Below are positions 61,701 to 64,000 of a DNA stretch of 64,000 bases, one piece after another (position 1 is the first letter of the stretch; every line of letters begins with the position of its first letter). The position numbers and the translations under genes were made by a program. Below the pieces are notes generated by a model. That model was not told the DNA's origin. It saw only the letters and a program-made list of their open reading frames with translations, and made no database searches. Source of the DNA: Bordetella pertussis 18323 (GTDB lineage: Bacteria; Pseudomonadota; Gammaproteobacteria; Burkholderiales; Burkholderiaceae_B); the NCBI RefSeq assembly GCF_000306945.1, contig NC_018518.1, positions 3,720,001-3,784,000 on the forward strand, written 5' to 3'.

Positions 61701-62520
61701 TCAGCCCGCCCGCAGGCGCGCGCCCAGAAAATCCCCGAACGCCGCGTAAAAACCTTCCTCGTTGTCCCACGGAATCATGTGCCCCGCGCCCGCCACCCGC
61801 ACGTGCACCGTGCCCGGCGCCAGCGCCTCGATCTCGGCCACGTCCGCATCGAGCACCACCTCGCCGCGCGGCCGTCATCAGCAGCCGCGCCGCCCGCACC
61901 CGCGGCAGGTCCGCGTGCACGTCGTCCTCGTGAAACCCCTCGAAGCTGGCGATCACCGCCCGCTCCTCGCACGTGTGCAGCCACTCGGCGCGCAGCTGCA
62001 GCTGCTCGGCCGTCCAGCTCGGGCAGTACGCCTTCATCTGCTCGCCCGTCATCCCCTGGCGCGCCTGCGCCATCGAGTCCACGTACCACGGCAGCTTCGA
62101 CGGGTACGCCCGCCGGCCCGGCCCCGACACCGGCGGATCCACCATCGCCAGCCGCGCCAGCCCCGCCTCGCCCGTGCGCGCCGCACGGATCCCGATGCGC
62201 GCGCCCATCGAGTGGCCCACCACGCTGTAGCGCGACAGCCCCAGCGCGCGCGCAAACGCCAGCAGGTCCTCGGCCTGCACATCCAGGCCATAGTCCAGCT
62301 GCGGCCCCGACTGCGACAGCCCGCGCCCGCGCACATCCAGGATGTAGGTGTCGAACTGCTCGCCAAAACGCTCGCCCACGAACCCCCAGGTCACCGCCGG
62401 GCTGGTGATCCCCGGCACGATGATCACCGGATCGCGACCGGCCCGCTCGCCCCCATAGCGCAGGTAGTGCTGCCGGATCCCGTTGGCCTGCACGTTGCCG
62501 CCATACCGAAAATTGCTCAT
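61701..62520 (-). pseudogene. nicD: N-formylmaleamate deformylase, frameshifted
   Basis: This alpha/beta hydrolase starts normally (MSNFRYGGNVQANGIRQHYL), with the nucleophile Ser104 in VVGHSMGARIG and WDPP-like LAMVDPPVSGPGRRAYPSKL. Near 61865-61874, after VRAARLLMTA, the frame slips. The proper C-terminal part (EVVLDADVAEIEALAPGTVH, AGAGHMIPWDNEEGFYAAFG with the catalytic His) continues in another frame to TGA 61701-61703. The span is 820 nt, one more than 819, so a 1-nt insertion or 2-nt deletion fits. The unshifted product would lack the catalytic His. The equivalent in the picolinate pathway is PicE. Confidence 0.88.
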
Positions 62521-62539
62521 CGCTCGCTCCTTCTCCGGC

Positions 62540-63292
62540 TCAGTACGCACCCGACAGCAGCGCGCCCGCACCGGGCACCACCGCCTCCAGCCCCAACGCC
62601 TTCAGCATCGCGTACGTCGTGGCCACCGCCGCCGTCACCACCGGCTTGCCCGTCTGCGCCTCCACCTTCGCAATCGCCCCCAGCGACGGCATCTGCACGC
62701 ACGCCGACAGCACGATCACGTCCGCCTCGCGGTAATCCAGCCCCGCCACGATCTCCGGCAGCCGCCCCGCATCATGGCGTCCCACCTCCAGGTTGTCCGC
62801 AATCTCCAGCGCCCGGTAATCCACCACCTCGTAGCCCTCGTTGCCGATGTAGTCCACCACCAGCTCGGTCAGCGGCTTCATGTACGGCGCCACCACCGCG
62901 ATCTTCCGCGCTCCCATCACCTTCAACGCATCGACCAGCGCCCCCGCGCTGGTGATCACCGGCGCCTCGCCCCCGTTGGCCGCCGTGTGCGCCGTCAGCC
63001 GCGCCTGCGACTGACGGTGATACCCACGGCCCATCGCCATGATCGCCACCAGGCACGCATAACCCAGCACGTCCACCCGCGCATCGCTCAGCTCCACCGC
63101 GCACCGATCCGACTCCGCGTCCATCGCCGCCAGCTCCTCCTTGACCACCTTCTTCATCCGCATCCGGCTCGAATGAAAGGTGAAACGCTCCCCCCGAATC
63201 TGCTGGCGCGCCAGCAACATCGCCGGAATCTCCGTCTCCATCGTCGTATTCGAACTCGGCACGATCTGGCCAATGCGGTAGGTCTTCTGCAT
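62540..63292 (-). CDS. nicE: Maleate cis-trans isomerase
   Basis: This 250-residue enzyme of the Asp/Glu racemase superfamily converts maleate to fumarate. The catalytic cysteines are C80 (LGYACLVAIMAMGRG) and C198 (VLSACVQMPSLG), and the anion-binding start IVPSSNTTMETEIP is present. GGAGA lies before the ATG at 63292. It is 19 bp upstream of the nicD pseudogene. Confidence 0.92.
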   Translation of the reverse strand: MQKTYRIGQIVPSSNTTMETEIPAMLLARQQIRGERFTFHSSRMRMKKVVKEELAAMDAESDRCAVELSDARVDVLGYACLVAIMAMGRGYHRQSQARLTAHTAANGGEAPVITSAGALVDALKVMGARKIAVVAPYMKPLTELVVDYIGNEGYEVVDYRALEIADNLEVGRHDAGRLPEIVAGLDYREADVIVLSACVQMPSLGAIAKVEAQTGKPVVTAAVATTYAMLKALGLEAVVPGAGALLSGAY

Positions 63293-63317
63293 TACTCGTT
63301 TCTCCAAGACAGGGGCG

Positions 63318-64000
63318 TCACAGTTTGAACAGGCGCGCGGCGTTGCCGTAGCAGACCAGGTCGCGCGTCGCCGCGTCCAACGGCGCGGATTCGATGAACT
63401 CGACCGCCAGCGCGGTCGACTCGTACGGATAATCGATCGAGAACATCACGGCCTCGGCGCCCATCTCGGCGATCGCGCCGACCAGCGTCGGGTGGGAACA
63501 GACGCCCGAAGTCGTGATCAGGATATTGGAGCCGATGTACTCGGACGGCGCGCGCTGCAGCTTGACGCCGTACGGGTAGGCGGCGAAACGGCTGTCGAAG
63601 CGCCAGCGCTGGAACGGCAGGCCTTCGCCCATGTGTCCCAGGATGATCTTCAGCTTCGGGAAACGGTCGAACACGCCGCCGAACAGCAGCCGCAGCGCAT
63701 GCGTGCCGGTTTCCACGCCCCAGCCCCAGGTCGCGCCGGCCAGTTCCGGGTGGCCCTTGTAGGCATGCGGCAGCACGTAGGCGTCGAACGGATGCAGGTA
63801 CAGCGGCACGTCCAGCTCCTGCATCTGCTCCCAGAATGCATCGTAGGCGGGGTCGTCGTAATACACGCCGTTGGTGTGGCCATTGACCAGCGAGCCCTTG
63901 AAGCCCAGTTCGCGCACCGCGCGCGTCAGTTCGGCGGCGGCGGTCTTGGGATCGTGCATGGGCAGGGTCGCGAATCCGCCGAAGCGGTCCGGATGCCGGG
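63318..64000 (-). CDS. Amidohydrolase-2 family decarboxylase (PicC-like), partial at 5' end
   Basis: The window holds the last 227 codons; the start is beyond 64,000. It is a zinc-dependent, non-oxidative decarboxylase of the ACMS decarboxylase/gamma-resorcylate type. The metal and catalytic residues are in VPLYLHPFDAY (His), IILGHMGEGLPFQRWRFDSR (His, Glu) and VMFSIDYPYES (Asp). Its position before maleate isomerase, deformylase, dioxygenase and amidase suggests a 3,6-dihydroxypicolinate decarboxylase, giving 2,5-dihydroxypyridine. Confidence 0.85.
   Translation of the reverse strand, partial: RHPDRFGGFATLPMHDPKTAAAELTRAVRELGFKGSLVNGHTNGVYYDDPAYDAFWEQMQELDVPLYLHPFDAYVLPHAYKGHPELAGATWGWGVETGTHALRLLFGGVFDRFPKLKIILGHMGEGLPFQRWRFDSRFAAYPYGVKLQRAPSEYIGSNILITTSGVCSHPTLVGAIAEMGAEAVMFSIDYPYESTALAVEFIESAPLDAATRDLVCYGNAARLFKL

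Noticed and set aside
60009..63292. A nicotinic acid degradation (nic) operon in the strict sense
   Set aside because: The lower-pathway enzymes are shared, but the upper nic enzymes NicA/NicB and the monooxygenase NicC are not seen; a decarboxylase and Rieske oxygenase replace them. Picolinate fits better, although a nicotinate role cannot be fully excluded.

Overview
The window is most consistent with a Bordetella pertussis chromosome. It is GC-rich betaproteobacterial DNA with four copies of IS481 (one cut by the left edge), Bordetella/Alcaligenaceae housekeeping blocks (petABC-sspAB, gpmA-envC-ctpA-moeB, grxC-secB-gpsA) and Bug-family solute receptors. Several genes are recently broken, as expected of a host-restricted Bordetella. 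The species name is inferred from IS481 density and gene content; no database was searched.

Layout. (1) 1-6.9 kb: the end of an IS481 copy, then a block of about 3.2 kb (547-3744) that is inverted. The inversion cut two genes at once, a second EF-G gene (fusA paralog) and a MocR-type regulator. A universal stress protein gene and a DUF442 phosphatase-like gene lie inside the block; mgtC-like and terC-like membrane protein genes follow. (2) 7-16.4 kb: an acyl-CoA metabolism cluster with a CaiB-type CoA transferase, enoyl-CoA hydratase, Bug receptor, LysR regulator, two acyl-CoA dehydrogenases, a thiolase and a frameshifted acyl-CoA ligase. (3) 16.5-24.7 kb: between two IS481 copies lie a LysR regulator, a cold-shock protein, a hypothetical gene, a GntR regulator and an operon for an AtoE-type transporter and 1-pyrroline-5-carboxylate dehydrogenase. 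(4) 24.7-31.6 kb: an HtrA/DegS-like protease, a Nif3-like protein, MscL, the cytochrome bc1 complex, SspA/SspB and tRNA-Thr(UGU). (5) 31.6-32.45 kb: the wreck of an element inserted at that tRNA, with an integrase remnant, a DUF4224 gene and a RhuM-like stub cut by IS481. (6) 33.5-45.2 kb: housekeeping genes, one of them a frameshifted Bug receptor. (7) 45.5-64 kb: a catabolic island.

The catabolic island is the most coherent system here. A long minus-strand operon (56.0 to 45.6 kb) encodes a TRAP solute receptor, a three-subunit molybdenum hydroxylase, an ABC importer and the two TRAP membrane subunits. Divergent from it, a plus-strand operon encodes a four-component Rieske oxygenase. Convergent with that, a minus-strand operon encodes an amidohydrolase-2 decarboxylase, maleate isomerase, N-formylmaleamate deformylase, 2,5-dihydroxypyridine dioxygenase and maleamate amidohydrolase. 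The set matches the published picolinic acid (pic) pathway: hydroxylation to 6-hydroxypicolinate, oxygenation to 3,6-dihydroxypicolinate, decarboxylation to 2,5-dihydroxypyridine, ring opening, deformylation, deamidation and isomerisation to fumarate. The deformylase gene is frameshifted, so the pathway is probably dead or incomplete in this strain.

All three complete IS481 copies have 6-bp flanks that do not match, and several neighbourhoods look joined from different places. Both signs point to chromosome rearrangement by recombination between IS481 copies.
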